Source: an uncultured Treponema sp. (GTDB taxonomy: Bacteria; Spirochaetota; Spirochaetia; Treponematales; Treponemataceae). Taken from it: a stretch of DNA of 31,348 bases. The stretch covers positions 1 through 31,348 of the forward strand of contig CAKZZK010000292.1 in the NCBI GenBank assembly GCA_937885235.1, read 5' to 3'. The notes beneath the pieces are model-generated. The model had not been told where the DNA came from. It did no database searches and was given only the letters and a program-made list of their open reading frames with translations. The translations under genes were made by a program, and so were the position numbers. Of the stretch, positions 8,725-15,457 are shown piece by piece. The number at the start of each line of letters is the position of its first letter. The stretch's first letter is position 1.

Positions 8725-8814
8725 AAGGCGCGGAACGGAAAAATGAAAAGCCCGCATTGCTAAGCGTAGCTTTGCAATGCGGGCTTTTTTATTTTTTCCG
8801 TGGGAGCGCCGTTC
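8725..8814 (-). repeat. Hairpin repeat element, copy B (inverted relative to copy A)
   Basis: Second copy of the element at 6352-6444, reversed. The outer arms are conserved: 24 identical bases at one end and CCGTTCCGC-type sequence followed by CCTT at the other. The central hairpin differs. Where copy A has GAC pairing with GTC, copy B has GCC pairing with GGC, a compensatory change that keeps the stem. The two copies bracket the chemoreceptor gene and its promoter, about 2.3 kb apart. Confidence 0.8.
8746..8798 (+). terminator. Rho-independent terminator of the chemoreceptor gene
   Basis: Within copy B, a perfect 15-bp stem (8746-8760 AAAAGCCCGCATTGC with 8774-8788) has an inner AAGC/GCTT extension and is followed by a T-rich run (8785-8798). 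It lies about 75 nt after the mcp stop. A second small hairpin (CTTGTT-CGTACA-AACAAG, 8706-8723) precedes it. Confidence 0.8.
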
Positions 8815-8845
8815 CCTTTTTGCGACCACTTTTTCAGATATTTGT

Positions 8846-8874
8846 TTGCGTCTTTAAACATAGTAGTATATAAT
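8846..8874 (+). promoter_or_regulatory. Promoter of the GH8 gene
   Basis: TTGCGT (8846-8851), a 17-nt spacer and a perfect TATAAT (8869-8874), about 40 nt before the start codon. The weak -35 begins with the same TTGC as the purL promoter. No obvious operator was seen. Confidence 0.65.
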
Positions 8875-8914
8875 AGAAGAGAAGAGATTTCAAAAGCAGC
8901 AGGAGGAAGCAAAA

Positions 8915-10018
8915 ATGAACCTTTTAGAAGATTATGGCTACAAAGATGACGAGATAATGAAGCGGGTACAGGACGTATACCACAGCATTTTTGAAAGTGG
9001 CGAAAACGAACGACTCTACTTTGAAGAGGGAGACACAGGCTATATCCTCGACACCGGCAATACTGACGTGCGCTCCGAGGGCATAGGCTTCGGCATGATG
9101 ATGACAGTTCAGATGGACAAAAAAGAAATCTTCGACAAGCTGTGGCACTTTGCCCGCAAGTACCTGTACATAAACGAAGGCGAACTAAAGGGCTATTTCA
9201 GCTTTGCCTGCACCCCCGACGGCAAAGAGAAATTTGTAAATCCCCGCCCCGATGGCGAGGAATACATAGCGCTCTCGCTCTTCTTTGCCGCGCACCGTTG
9301 GGGCAACGGCGAGGGAATTTTCAATTACGAAGCAGAAGCAAAGGCAATCCTGCACACGGCGCTGCACTCAGACCATCCGCTCTGGAACAAGGAGAACCAC
9401 CTCATCCACAACCAGATTGACGAAGACCACAGCGACGTTTCCTACAACCTGCCGCATTTCTACGAGCTCTTTGCCATGTTCGGCGACAGGGAGGACACGG
9501 ACTTCTGGAACAAGGCATCAGGCGCAAGCAGGGAATTCATCGTGCGCTGCTCAAACAAGACGACCGGCATGTGCGCGGAATACGTAAACTACAACGGCAG
9601 CCCGCTTCCCCTGCACAACCACGGCAGTTTTTTCAGCCACAGCTACGTCGTGGCACAGAATATAGCGCTCTGCACGCTGTGGTTCGGAGACAGCCCTGAG
9701 TTCACCTCCATCGCGCAACGCCTCATCCACTTTTTTGACAACAAGCCCGTAGAAGACTTCTCGGACTACAAGATAGACGGCACCCCCCGCGAACGGCACG
9801 CGCGGCATCCCATTGCCCTCTGCGCGGCGCTCGCACAGCTGTCTCTCGCCATTGAGCGCAGCAGGGAGCCATGCTCAATGGAGGTGCGCGCCATGGCAAA
9901 ACGGGCAGTCAAGCGCTTCTGGGACACCGCACTTCGCACGGGGAAGAACCGCTACTATGACAACTGCCTCTATTTCTTTGCCCTGCTGTCGCTGAGCGGC
10001 ATGTACAAAGTCTACTAA
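8915..10018 (+). CDS. GH8 reducing-end xylose-releasing exo-oligoxylanase homologue with His at the catalytic-base position
   Basis: A 367-residue protein with no signal peptide, hence cytoplasmic. It aligns end to end with Bacillus halodurans Rex (EC 3.2.1.156), an inverting GH8 enzyme that removes xylose from the reducing end of imported xylo-oligosaccharides. Shared blocks include DVRSEGIGFGMMM, DGEEYIALSLFFAAHRWG, SYNLPHFYELFA, YKIDG and RYYDNCLYFFALLSLSG. The general acid Glu70 of Rex is Glu55 here, Tyr198 is Tyr177 and His319 is His299. The Rex base Asp263 lies in FFSDSYRV; here the segment reads FFSHSYVV, so His242 replaces the Asp and Val245 the following Arg. The codon is CAC. Rex comparisons are from memory, but E70, Y198, D263 and H319 fall at their published numbers. 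The start has AGGAGG 8 nt upstream. Hydrolysis may be altered or lost; a changed substrate or synthase-like activity is possible. Confidence 0.88.
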   Translation: MNLLEDYGYKDDEIMKRVQDVYHSIFESGENERLYFEEGDTGYILDTGNTDVRSEGIGFGMMMTVQMDKKEIFDKLWHFARKYLYINEGELKGYFSFACTPDGKEKFVNPRPDGEEYIALSLFFAAHRWGNGEGIFNYEAEAKAILHTALHSDHPLWNKENHLIHNQIDEDHSDVSYNLPHFYELFAMFGDREDTDFWNKASGASREFIVRCSNKTTGMCAEYVNYNGSPLPLHNHGSFFSHSYVVAQNIALCTLWFGDSPEFTSIAQRLIHFFDNKPVEDFSDYKIDGTPRERHARHPIALCAALAQLSLAIERSREPCSMEVRAMAKRAVKRFWDTALRTGKNRYYDNCLYFFALLSLSGMYKVY

Positions 10019-10605
10019 GAGAGCTTCATCCTGTTGCGGAAGCTTCTTGCCAGCGTCACTTTGTCCGTATATTCAAGGTCGCCGCCGGCGGGAAGCCCGC
10101 TTGCAAGCCGCGTCACCTCGCAGTGCTCGTTTTCAAGCACCTTCTGCACGTAGAGCGCGGTTGTATCCCCCTCCACCGTAGGGTTGGTGGCAAGGATGAC
10201 CTCCTTCACCTGCCCCCCCTTCACCCGTTCAAGCAGAGACGCAATCCTCAGCTGGTCAGGCCCAACCCCTTCAAGCGGGGCGATGACGCCGCCAAGCACA
10301 TGGAAAAGGCCGTGGTATTCATGCGAACCGTCTATGGTAGCCACGTCCTGCGGCTGCTCCACCACGCAGATGGTGCCCCTGTCCCTCGTTGCATCAACGC
10401 AGATGGGGCACGGGTCAGTTTCCGTCCACGCCCCGCAGACTGAGCACGGGCGTATGCGCTGCTGAAGGGAAGCGATCTGCCTCGCAAAACGCTGCATAAA
10501 CGCCGGATCAGCGCGCAGAAGGTGGTTCGCAATGCGGGATGCAGACTTTCTGCCTATACCGGGCAGACGGGAAAAGCTTTCCGTCACTTCATCGAGAGCA
10601 TTCAT
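10015..10605 (-). CDS. recR: Recombination mediator protein RecR
   Basis: RecR works with RecO (and RecF) to load RecA at gaps and breaks during recombinational repair. At 196 residues it has the usual length. A helix-hairpin-helix lies at the N-terminus (RLPGIGRKSASRIA). A zinc finger uses Cys54, Cys57, Cys66 and Cys69 (CSVCGAWTETDPCPIC). The Toprim domain follows from about 78 (ICVVEQPQDVATID), with the conserved YHGLFHVLGGVIAPLEGVGPDQL segment and a C-terminal Walker-B-like region. It is the last gene of the dnaX-ybaB-recR operon, 10 nt after ybaB. Its stop overlaps the stop of the convergent GH8 gene by 4 nt, leaving no room for a conventional terminator between them. Confidence 0.97.
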   Translation of the reverse strand: MNALDEVTESFSRLPGIGRKSASRIANHLLRADPAFMQRFARQIASLQQRIRPCSVCGAWTETDPCPICVDATRDRGTICVVEQPQDVATIDGSHEYHGLFHVLGGVIAPLEGVGPDQLRIASLLERVKGGQVKEVILATNPTVEGDTTALYVQKVLENEHCEVTRLASGLPAGGDLEYTDKVTLARSFRNRMKLS

Positions 10606-10615
10606 AGCTGGCGCT

Positions 10616-10930
10616 TCAGTTCGCCCCTGCCATGGGGATATTTAAGCCTGACAAAAGGGGGCCAAAATTCGCCTTAAGCTGCTCCTCCAGCCTGCTCATC
10701 GCATCGTGGTGTGCGGCGCGTATCAAATCCTGCAGCATGGGAATATCGCGGTTATCTACACAGATCGGGTCAAGCTTGATGTCAACAATCTCAAACTTGC
10801 CGTTGAGCGTCACCACAACCATGTTGCCGCCGGAAGAGCCCGTCACCGTCAGCTGCTTGAGCTGTTCCTGAGCCTTCTGCAACTGCTCCTTCATGCCGCC
10901 TAAATCTTTCAACATTTCAAAAGGATTCAT
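10616..10930 (-). CDS. ybaB: YbaB/EbfC-family nucleoid-associated DNA-binding protein
   Basis: A small homodimeric protein of about 104 residues that binds DNA. The spirochaete orthologue EbfC (Borrelia) is a nucleoid-associated DNA-binding protein. The sequence shows the family pattern: MNPFEMLKDLGGMKEQLQKAQEQL, then VTGSSGGNMVVVTLNGKFEIVDIKLDP, then a helical C-terminus with HDAMSRLEEQLK. Starts at 10930 or 10933 (tandem ATGs) have AGGAG 6-9 nt upstream. An ATG at 10957, inside the dnaX end, would add nine residues that are not part of the family core. It lies between dnaX and recR, the standard arrangement in many bacteria. Confidence 0.95.
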   Translation of the reverse strand: MNPFEMLKDLGGMKEQLQKAQEQLKQLTVTGSSGGNMVVVTLNGKFEIVDIKLDPICVDNRDIPMLQDLIRAAHHDAMSRLEEQLKANFGPLLSGLNIPMAGAN

Positions 10931-10943
10931 CATATCCAACTCC

Positions 10944-12728
10944 TCAGATTCCGCCAATGACGGAACCTTTAAATGTATCTCGCAAAATTTGCACTTCTAC
11001 GGGAAGCTGCTGTTCTGCCGCTTCCGCCTTGCGTTCTTTCAAATCCAGCCTGAAAGCCATAGTCCGTCCGTAAACCTTGGCAAGGTAAGCCGTTATCCTT
11101 GAGGCCTTGCCCATGACCTGCATCTGCTCGAATTTGCTGTCTATGCTTGCCGATACCGTGTCGCCGCTCAGCGCCCAGTCCCGCGCGTGCATAAGCCCGC
11201 CCGCAAGCATGGCATCGTCCACGGACAAGTCCGCCACGAGGGCTTTCGCCACATCTTCTATGCTGCTTGTGTCAGGCGGCTCAGCCCCGCCCTGCGGAAA
11301 AGGGGGCTTTGCGTTCCCCTGAGACTCGGCTGCCATCTCCATCTCTATGGGAGGCTCTTCATCATCCGGCGCGCCGTTGTCCTCCTCTGGGGCGGGGGGC
11401 AGCTCCATGCCCTCCAGCGCGGAAAAGAGGGGGATTCCCGGTCTGGGAGCTGTCTGCGACGGCGGCACCGCTGCTACAGGGGCGGCAGGAGGAACCGGAG
11501 CTGACGCGGCGGGAGTGGCAGTCGGAGAAACAGCAGGAGCAGAAGCCGTTAGCGGAGGAACGGTCCTCACCGTCGCAGCAGCCGTACCACCGAGCAGGGG
11601 CTTTACGGCATCCACCGCCTTTTTCACCTCCGCGGCAGACACATACTGCGACAGCCAGCACAGCCTGCTCAGCGCAAGCTCGAATTCATAGCGGGGGCTG
11701 AGCGAATAGCGGATGTCGCGGTAGAGTTTGAAGAATATGTCTATGGCGCGCTCTATCTGTATGGTGCCCCATGCGCCAAGCACTTCCTTTGAAAACCTGT
11801 CCGCAGACTGCCCGAGCAGGGCTTCCTTGGAGATGCCGCTCTTGATGAGCAAAAGGCTCCTGAGATAGTCCGTGCAGGTGATGATGAGCTGCTCTATGCT
11901 CACGCCGTTCTGAAGGTATTCGTCAAGCCGCAGCAGGGCGGTGGCGGCATCCCCCCGCGAGCAGAGCCCGAAGAGTTCATTGAGCCTGTCCACCCCCACC
12001 AGGCCCAGCTTATCGCGGATTTTCTCGTAGGTAATCTCGCCATCGCTGAATGCGGCAACCTGGTCAAAAAGCGTGTAAGAGTCGCGCATACTGCCTGTGG
12101 ACTCGCGGGCAATCCAGTAAAGCGCCTCGTCATCAGCCTTGATGCCCACTTCCTTTGCCGCAAGCGCGAGCTGCTCCTTCACCTTTTCGATGGGTACAAG
12201 GCGGAAGTTGAACTGCTGGCAGCGGCTCTTTATGGTGGCGGGAACTTTCTGCAATTCGGTGGTGGCAAAGATGAAAACCACGTAGGGCGGCGGCTCCTCT
12301 ATGGTTTTGAGCAGGGCGTTGAAGGCGCTTGTGGAGAGCATATGCACTTCGTCAATGATGTACACCTTGTAACGGCAGGAATTCGGGGGAAAAAGCACTT
12401 CGTCCTTTATCTGCCTCACGTCGTTGACGCTCGTGTTGGAGGCACCGTCTATCTCTATCACATCGAGGGAGGAACCCGCGGTAATCTCGCGGCAGGCGGA
12501 ACACTCGCCGCAAGGGGTGGCGGTGGGGCCTTTCTGGCAGTTGAGCGCCTTGGCAAGGATGCGCGCAGTGGATGTCTTGCCGCAGCCGCGCGGACCGGAA
12601 AACAGGTAGGCATGGGCTATCTTTCCTGACTGGATGGCGTTCCTGAATGTCTCCGCCACAAACTCCTGTCCAACCAGATCCTCAAATCTCTGCGGCCTTC
12701 TTCGGGTCGCCGTTACTTCGTAAGCCAT
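10944..12728 (-). CDS. dnaX: DNA polymerase III subunit tau (DnaX)
   Basis: Clamp-loader ATPase that couples the replicative polymerase to the helicase. It is 594 residues from the ATG at 12728, where the protein opens MAYEVTATRRRPQRFEDLVGQE as family members do. Walker A is GPRGCGKT (45-52), the zinc module is Cys64/73/76/79, the DExx box lies in IIDEVHMLS (124-132), and the sensor-1/SRC segment is TIKSRCQQF. After the collar domain comes a Pro/Ala-rich linker (about 370-480) and a tau-specific C-terminal domain. I found no canonical A-AAA-AAG frameshift site; the nearest is G-AAA-AAG at the linker start, so production of the short gamma form is unsupported. It heads the operon with ybaB and recR, and the ybaB start region overlaps its end. 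A -10 box lies 6 nt before the ATG. Confidence 0.96.
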   Translation of the reverse strand: MAYEVTATRRRPQRFEDLVGQEFVAETFRNAIQSGKIAHAYLFSGPRGCGKTSTARILAKALNCQKGPTATPCGECSACREITAGSSLDVIEIDGASNTSVNDVRQIKDEVLFPPNSCRYKVYIIDEVHMLSTSAFNALLKTIEEPPPYVVFIFATTELQKVPATIKSRCQQFNFRLVPIEKVKEQLALAAKEVGIKADDEALYWIARESTGSMRDSYTLFDQVAAFSDGEITYEKIRDKLGLVGVDRLNELFGLCSRGDAATALLRLDEYLQNGVSIEQLIITCTDYLRSLLLIKSGISKEALLGQSADRFSKEVLGAWGTIQIERAIDIFFKLYRDIRYSLSPRYEFELALSRLCWLSQYVSAAEVKKAVDAVKPLLGGTAAATVRTVPPLTASAPAVSPTATPAASAPVPPAAPVAAVPPSQTAPRPGIPLFSALEGMELPPAPEEDNGAPDDEEPPIEMEMAAESQGNAKPPFPQGGAEPPDTSSIEDVAKALVADLSVDDAMLAGGLMHARDWALSGDTVSASIDSKFEQMQVMGKASRITAYLAKVYGRTMAFRLDLKERKAEAAEQQLPVEVQILRDTFKGSVIGGI

Positions 12729-12734
12729 ACGCCT

Positions 12735-12763
12735 AGCATATCCGAAAACGGGAGATAAAACAA
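12735..12763 (-). promoter_or_regulatory. dnaX promoter, positioned for a leaderless transcript
   Basis: On the minus strand TTGTTT (12758-12763), a 17-nt spacer and TATGCT (12735-12740). Six nucleotides separate the -10 box from the conserved DnaX start codon, the same geometry as at purL. An AGG lies 3 nt before the ATG but would not be transcribed if the start point is at the ATG. This is a reasonable but not strong promoter match. Confidence 0.5.
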
Positions 12764-12777
12764 GGGAGAGGGAAAAA

Positions 12778-13659
12778 TTACATATCGTGCTCGCTCGCAA
12801 GGCGGAAGTAGTTTGTCAGGAAGTTGTAAAAGGCCTTCGTCCTCGTGCCGTCCTGCTTGTTGCGTTTGTAGGTGATGAGGATATCTCTGCTGCACTGGGG
12901 CTCTGCAATTTCAAGGAGCAGCACGCGGTCGGTGTTCAGCTTTTCCCATGAAAAATCAGGCCAGAAGCCAATGCCCATGTTTGCGGCAATCATATTCCTG
13001 ACGGCGGCGGGGCTGTCGCTCTCAAAGATGATGTTTGGACGGATGCCCGCGTTCGCGCAGTACTTGTCGCAGATAGAACGCAGCTGCTTGGAGCCGGAGA
13101 GGGCGATAAAGCTGTCATCCTTCACCTCCTGCAGGGTGATTGCGCTTTTTCCCCGAAACCGGGGGATATTCGGCACCGCGAGGTATATCTTTTCCGTGCA
13201 GACAAAGACGCTGTCATGACCTCTTTCGGGAGGCTGATAGAAAAGCCTCGTGGTCACGTTGATGTCATACAGCTCCGTCTGCTCGTTCTGCTTGAGCTCT
13301 ATGTGCAGCCCCTCGTCTATGCGCTGATATTCTATGATTGCCTCAGTCACAAGGGAGGATGCGGCGAGCACGTTGAGGTGCACGGAGGCATTTTCAAGCC
13401 GCGCCATGGTCTTAAGCTGGGCGGGAAGATTGTCTATCTCTTCCATAAGGGGCTGAAGCTTTTTGTAAAAATACTCGCCATAGCTCGTGAGCATGATGTT
13501 GCGCCCGCGCGGCATAAAAAGGGGCACTTCCAGCTCGTCTTCCAGCCTGTGTATGGCATGGGTCAGCGCAGGCTGTGCCACGTGGAGCACCTCAGCGCTC
13601 CTCGTCACATGCTGATTTTTCGCCACCTCCAGAAAATACCGCAACTGCATAAGTTCCAT
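12778..13659 (-). CDS. LysR-family transcriptional regulator
   Basis: A 293-residue regulator. The N-terminal winged helix-turn-helix (about 4-63) has MQLRYFLEVAKNQHVTRSAE and QPALTHAIHRLEDELEVPLF, the LysR signature. The rest is a two-lobed effector-binding domain (about 90-290). The effector is unknown. I chose the ATG at 13659 (MELMQLRYF), which has GGGAGAAAGG just upstream. An upstream ATG at 13719 lies in the promoter region and adds nothing family-like. It is divergent from a DUF805 gene, with dyad-rich DNA between, the usual arrangement for a LysR protein controlling its neighbour and itself. Its stop lies 49 nt before the dnaX start; the dnaX promoter sits in that gap, so they are probably separate units. 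Confidence 0.93.
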   Translation of the reverse strand: MELMQLRYFLEVAKNQHVTRSAEVLHVAQPALTHAIHRLEDELEVPLFMPRGRNIMLTSYGEYFYKKLQPLMEEIDNLPAQLKTMARLENASVHLNVLAASSLVTEAIIEYQRIDEGLHIELKQNEQTELYDINVTTRLFYQPPERGHDSVFVCTEKIYLAVPNIPRFRGKSAITLQEVKDDSFIALSGSKQLRSICDKYCANAGIRPNIIFESDSPAAVRNMIAANMGIGFWPDFSWEKLNTDRVLLLEIAEPQCSRDILITYKRNKQDGTRTKAFYNFLTNYFRLASEHDM

Positions 13660-13683
13660 TGCCTTTCTCCCGCTATGGGAGAT

Positions 13684-13712
13684 ACTATAGCGGAGGGAAG
13701 GGAAAAAATCAA
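13684..13712 (-). promoter_or_regulatory. LysR gene promoter
   Basis: On the minus strand TTGATT (13707-13712), a 17-nt spacer and TATAGT (13684-13689), ending about 25 nt before the chosen start codon. It abuts the dyad-rich region 13711-13747, so binding there could control both directions. Confidence 0.65.
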
Positions 13713-13754
13713 TGCGCATTTGCCATTGACAAATATTAGTGACAATGCTAGGCT
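13711..13754 (+). promoter_or_regulatory. DUF805 promoter overlapped by LysR-type dyads
   Basis: TTGACA (13726-13731), a 17-nt spacer and TAGGCT (13749-13754) face the DUF805 gene. Three dyads overlap it: AATGCGCATT (13711-13720, perfect), ATTTG-N7-CAAAT (13718-13734, which contains the T-N11-A pattern of LysR sites) and CATTGACA-N8-TGACAATG (13724-13747, one mismatch). The dyads are visible directly; LysR binding is inferred from position and motif class. Confidence 0.6.
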
Positions 13755-13806
13755 ATGCAGGATGAGATGCATATCTCATAACTAATTTTGAAAATGGAGA
13801 AACAAA

Positions 13807-14157
13807 ATGGCTACAAAGAAAAGCCCCGTGGACTATGTACTGTCCACAATTACTGAAAACTACATTAATTTCAACGGTCGTGCTCGCCGTGCGGAATACT
13901 GGTGGTTTGTCCTCTTTAACATTATTCTCTCTGTCGTGATGAGTATTCTCATGAGAATCCTCCCCTTTGGAAAAATCCTGTATACCATTGTCTCCTTTGC
14001 CCTGCTATTACCTGGATTAGGTGTTGCAATCCGCCGTATGCACGACACTGACCACCGCGGATGGTGGTTGCTTTGCCCCATCTACAATTTCATTCTCACC
14101 CTCTTGCCCGGTACGGCAGGAAGCAACCGCTTTGGCGATGACCCCAAGGCACACTAA
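13807..14157 (+). CDS. DUF805 family inner-membrane protein (YhaH-like)
   Basis: A 116-residue membrane protein with the conserved DUF805 landmarks: FNGRARRAEYWWFVLFN near the first transmembrane helix, GVAIRRMHDTDHRGWWLL, and the C-terminal NRFGDDP. Three transmembrane helices are apparent (about 32-52, 55-77 and 85-103). The molecular function of the family is not established. The start has GGAG 8 nt upstream. It is divergent from the LysR gene and probably its target, by position. It is followed after 80 nt by a lipoprotein gene on the same strand that has its own strong ribosome binding site; co-transcription is possible. Confidence 0.92.
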   Translation: MATKKSPVDYVLSTITENYINFNGRARRAEYWWFVLFNIILSVVMSILMRILPFGKILYTIVSFALLLPGLGVAIRRMHDTDHRGWWLLCPIYNFILTLLPGTAGSNRFGDDPKAH

Positions 14158-14237
14158 ACTTCTGAAATTGGAGGCTTTACATTCCGCCGAAAATATACTA
14201 AAGTGAAAGAAAGACTAGCAATTCAGAGGAGGCTTGT

Positions 14238-15053
14238 ATGGCTATAGCGCAGAAAATAGAAAAATTGATTGCCGTAAGTGTTATGTTATTGCTGTTTACA
14301 ATAACACTTACAGATTGTGCATCTGGAACCGATACGGACGACAATAATGCGGCAACTGGAGGACTTTCTTTCAGTGTACACGAATCCCTTGCAGCAAAAA
14401 TTACAGGCAGCGAATCTACAGCTCGCAGTGCCGATTTGTCTTCGTTCTACATGGATATTTCATTGCATGGCGACTATGAGGCGACAAAGACCATTCCCGT
14501 AAGAGCAGGGGCTACAACGACCTTCACAGGACTTCCCATCGGTTCTGTGGTGTACGCAATAGTAGAAGCCTATGCAACAAGCGGCTCAGAACGTACCGTG
14601 GTGTATTCAGGTCAGAGTGAGGATATCACCTTGCAGGAAGGCACAAACAGTATTGTCCTCAACTTACAGGCATTGCATCCGGTGATAGAAAATATTTCCG
14701 ATTATATAACAGAATTGAATGAAGCCAAGCTACAGGCTTATGAAGGCCTGCTGCAAACAGGTACAATCGCAAATAACTACCAAGACTTGCTGGGCAAAGT
14801 GATTTATTTCAAGACTTCAAACGGAGCTTACGGAGCAATGTCGTTTACCTCGGTCAACAGCCCCAGCATTTCATTTATCTGGAAGCTTGCGGGGAGCAGC
14901 CTACGTACCAAGTCAAGTTTTCAAACTGGCTGGGGGTTTGATCTTGATGGTAGCACAACGAGTGACGCAAACAAGGACTTTGGACTAGACAACATCAGCG
15001 GAAGCTGCGCTTTCGTTGCATATAACAATGCCAAATTTTATATAGTAAACTAG
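14238..15053 (+). CDS. Predicted lipoprotein of unknown function
   Basis: I do not recognise this 271-residue protein. A basic N-terminus and hydrophobic core (about 10-26) end at LTDC, a plausible spirochaete-type lipobox with the less common Asp just before the Cys. The segment after it is Asp/Asn/Ala-rich and probably flexible. Residues about 45-145 look like a beta-sandwich domain (FYMDISLHGDYEATKTIPVRA, TFTGLPIGSVVYAIVEAYA, NSIVLNLQAL), reminiscent of lipoproteins that bind or decorate the cell surface. The C-terminal ~100 residues (VIYFKTSNGAYGAMSFTSV to KFYIVN) form a second Gly/Ser-rich domain. AGAGGAGG lies 7 nt before the ATG. The gene looks richer in A/T than its neighbours. Its stop overlaps the convergent gene's stop. 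Confidence 0.8.
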   Translation: MAIAQKIEKLIAVSVMLLLFTITLTDCASGTDTDDNNAATGGLSFSVHESLAAKITGSESTARSADLSSFYMDISLHGDYEATKTIPVRAGATTTFTGLPIGSVVYAIVEAYATSGSERTVVYSGQSEDITLQEGTNSIVLNLQALHPVIENISDYITELNEAKLQAYEGLLQTGTIANNYQDLLGKVIYFKTSNGAYGAMSFTSVNSPSISFIWKLAGSSLRTKSSFQTGWGFDLDGSTTSDANKDFGLDNISGSCAFVAYNNAKFYIVN

Positions 15054-15457
15054 CGACACGACGGCAACACCTGTATTGCAAGCGCTGCGGCGAGCATGCC
15101 CGCGCCCACCGCGAGCAGCCGGAGGGCGGGCTGCATCCTGCCGCGCTGCTTTGCCTGCACGTAGTCAAAGTAGCTGCCCTTGCCGCGCCGGTTTTCGGGG
15201 CGGCGGAAGATATCCGTGAAAGAGATGAGCGCATAGCTTAAAGCGTCAAAGCCGCCCCAGCGGGACACAAAGGCAAGCCCGCCCAGCGAAAGGAACAGCA
15301 CCGCAGAGACAAAGGCGCCGTCACAGCAACGCCGCGCCAGGGAAAATCCCGCGTCCTTGAACGCAAGCCCCTCGTAAAGCACGACAGCGAAAGCGAGCAG
15401 CACTGCCGCCAGAACAAAAGGCAGCGTGCGCACTACCCACCTTAAAGCCTTATTCAT
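15050..15457 (-). CDS. Small membrane protein, DUF3899-like, last gene of the opp operon
   Basis: A 135-residue protein. Transmembrane helices are apparent at about 8-28, 40-65 and 108-130, and a FVSRWGGFDALSYALISF segment resembles DUF3899 proteins. The function is unknown. The ATG at 15457 lies inside the end of oppF (8-nt overlap), so it is probably translated with the importer. A longer frame to 15565 would overlap oppF far more and is unlikely. The stop overlaps that of the convergent lipoprotein gene by 4 nt. The family assignment is moderate; the membrane topology is clear. Confidence 0.7.
   Translation of the reverse strand: MNKALRWVVRTLPFVLAAVLLAFAVVLYEGLAFKDAGFSLARRCCDGAFVSAVLFLSLGGLAFVSRWGGFDALSYALISFTDIFRRPENRRGKGSYFDYVQAKQRGRMQPALRLLAVGAGMLAAALAIQVLPSCR

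Noticed and set aside
6352..8814. Insertion sequence around the chemoreceptor gene
   Set aside because: The inverted elements enclose a chemoreceptor and no transposase, and no target-site duplication was identified. A mobile-cassette reading stays a hypothesis.
11560..11640. A programmed -1 frameshift in dnaX giving gamma
   Set aside because: The only slippery-like site is G-AAA-AAG, lacking the preceding A of the canonical heptamer. The -1 frame stays open for about 100 codons rather than ending soon.
13660..13719. Longer LysR start at 13719
   Set aside because: The extra 20 residues overlap the promoter and operator region and precede the conserved LysR N-terminus; a Shine-Dalgarno supports 13659.
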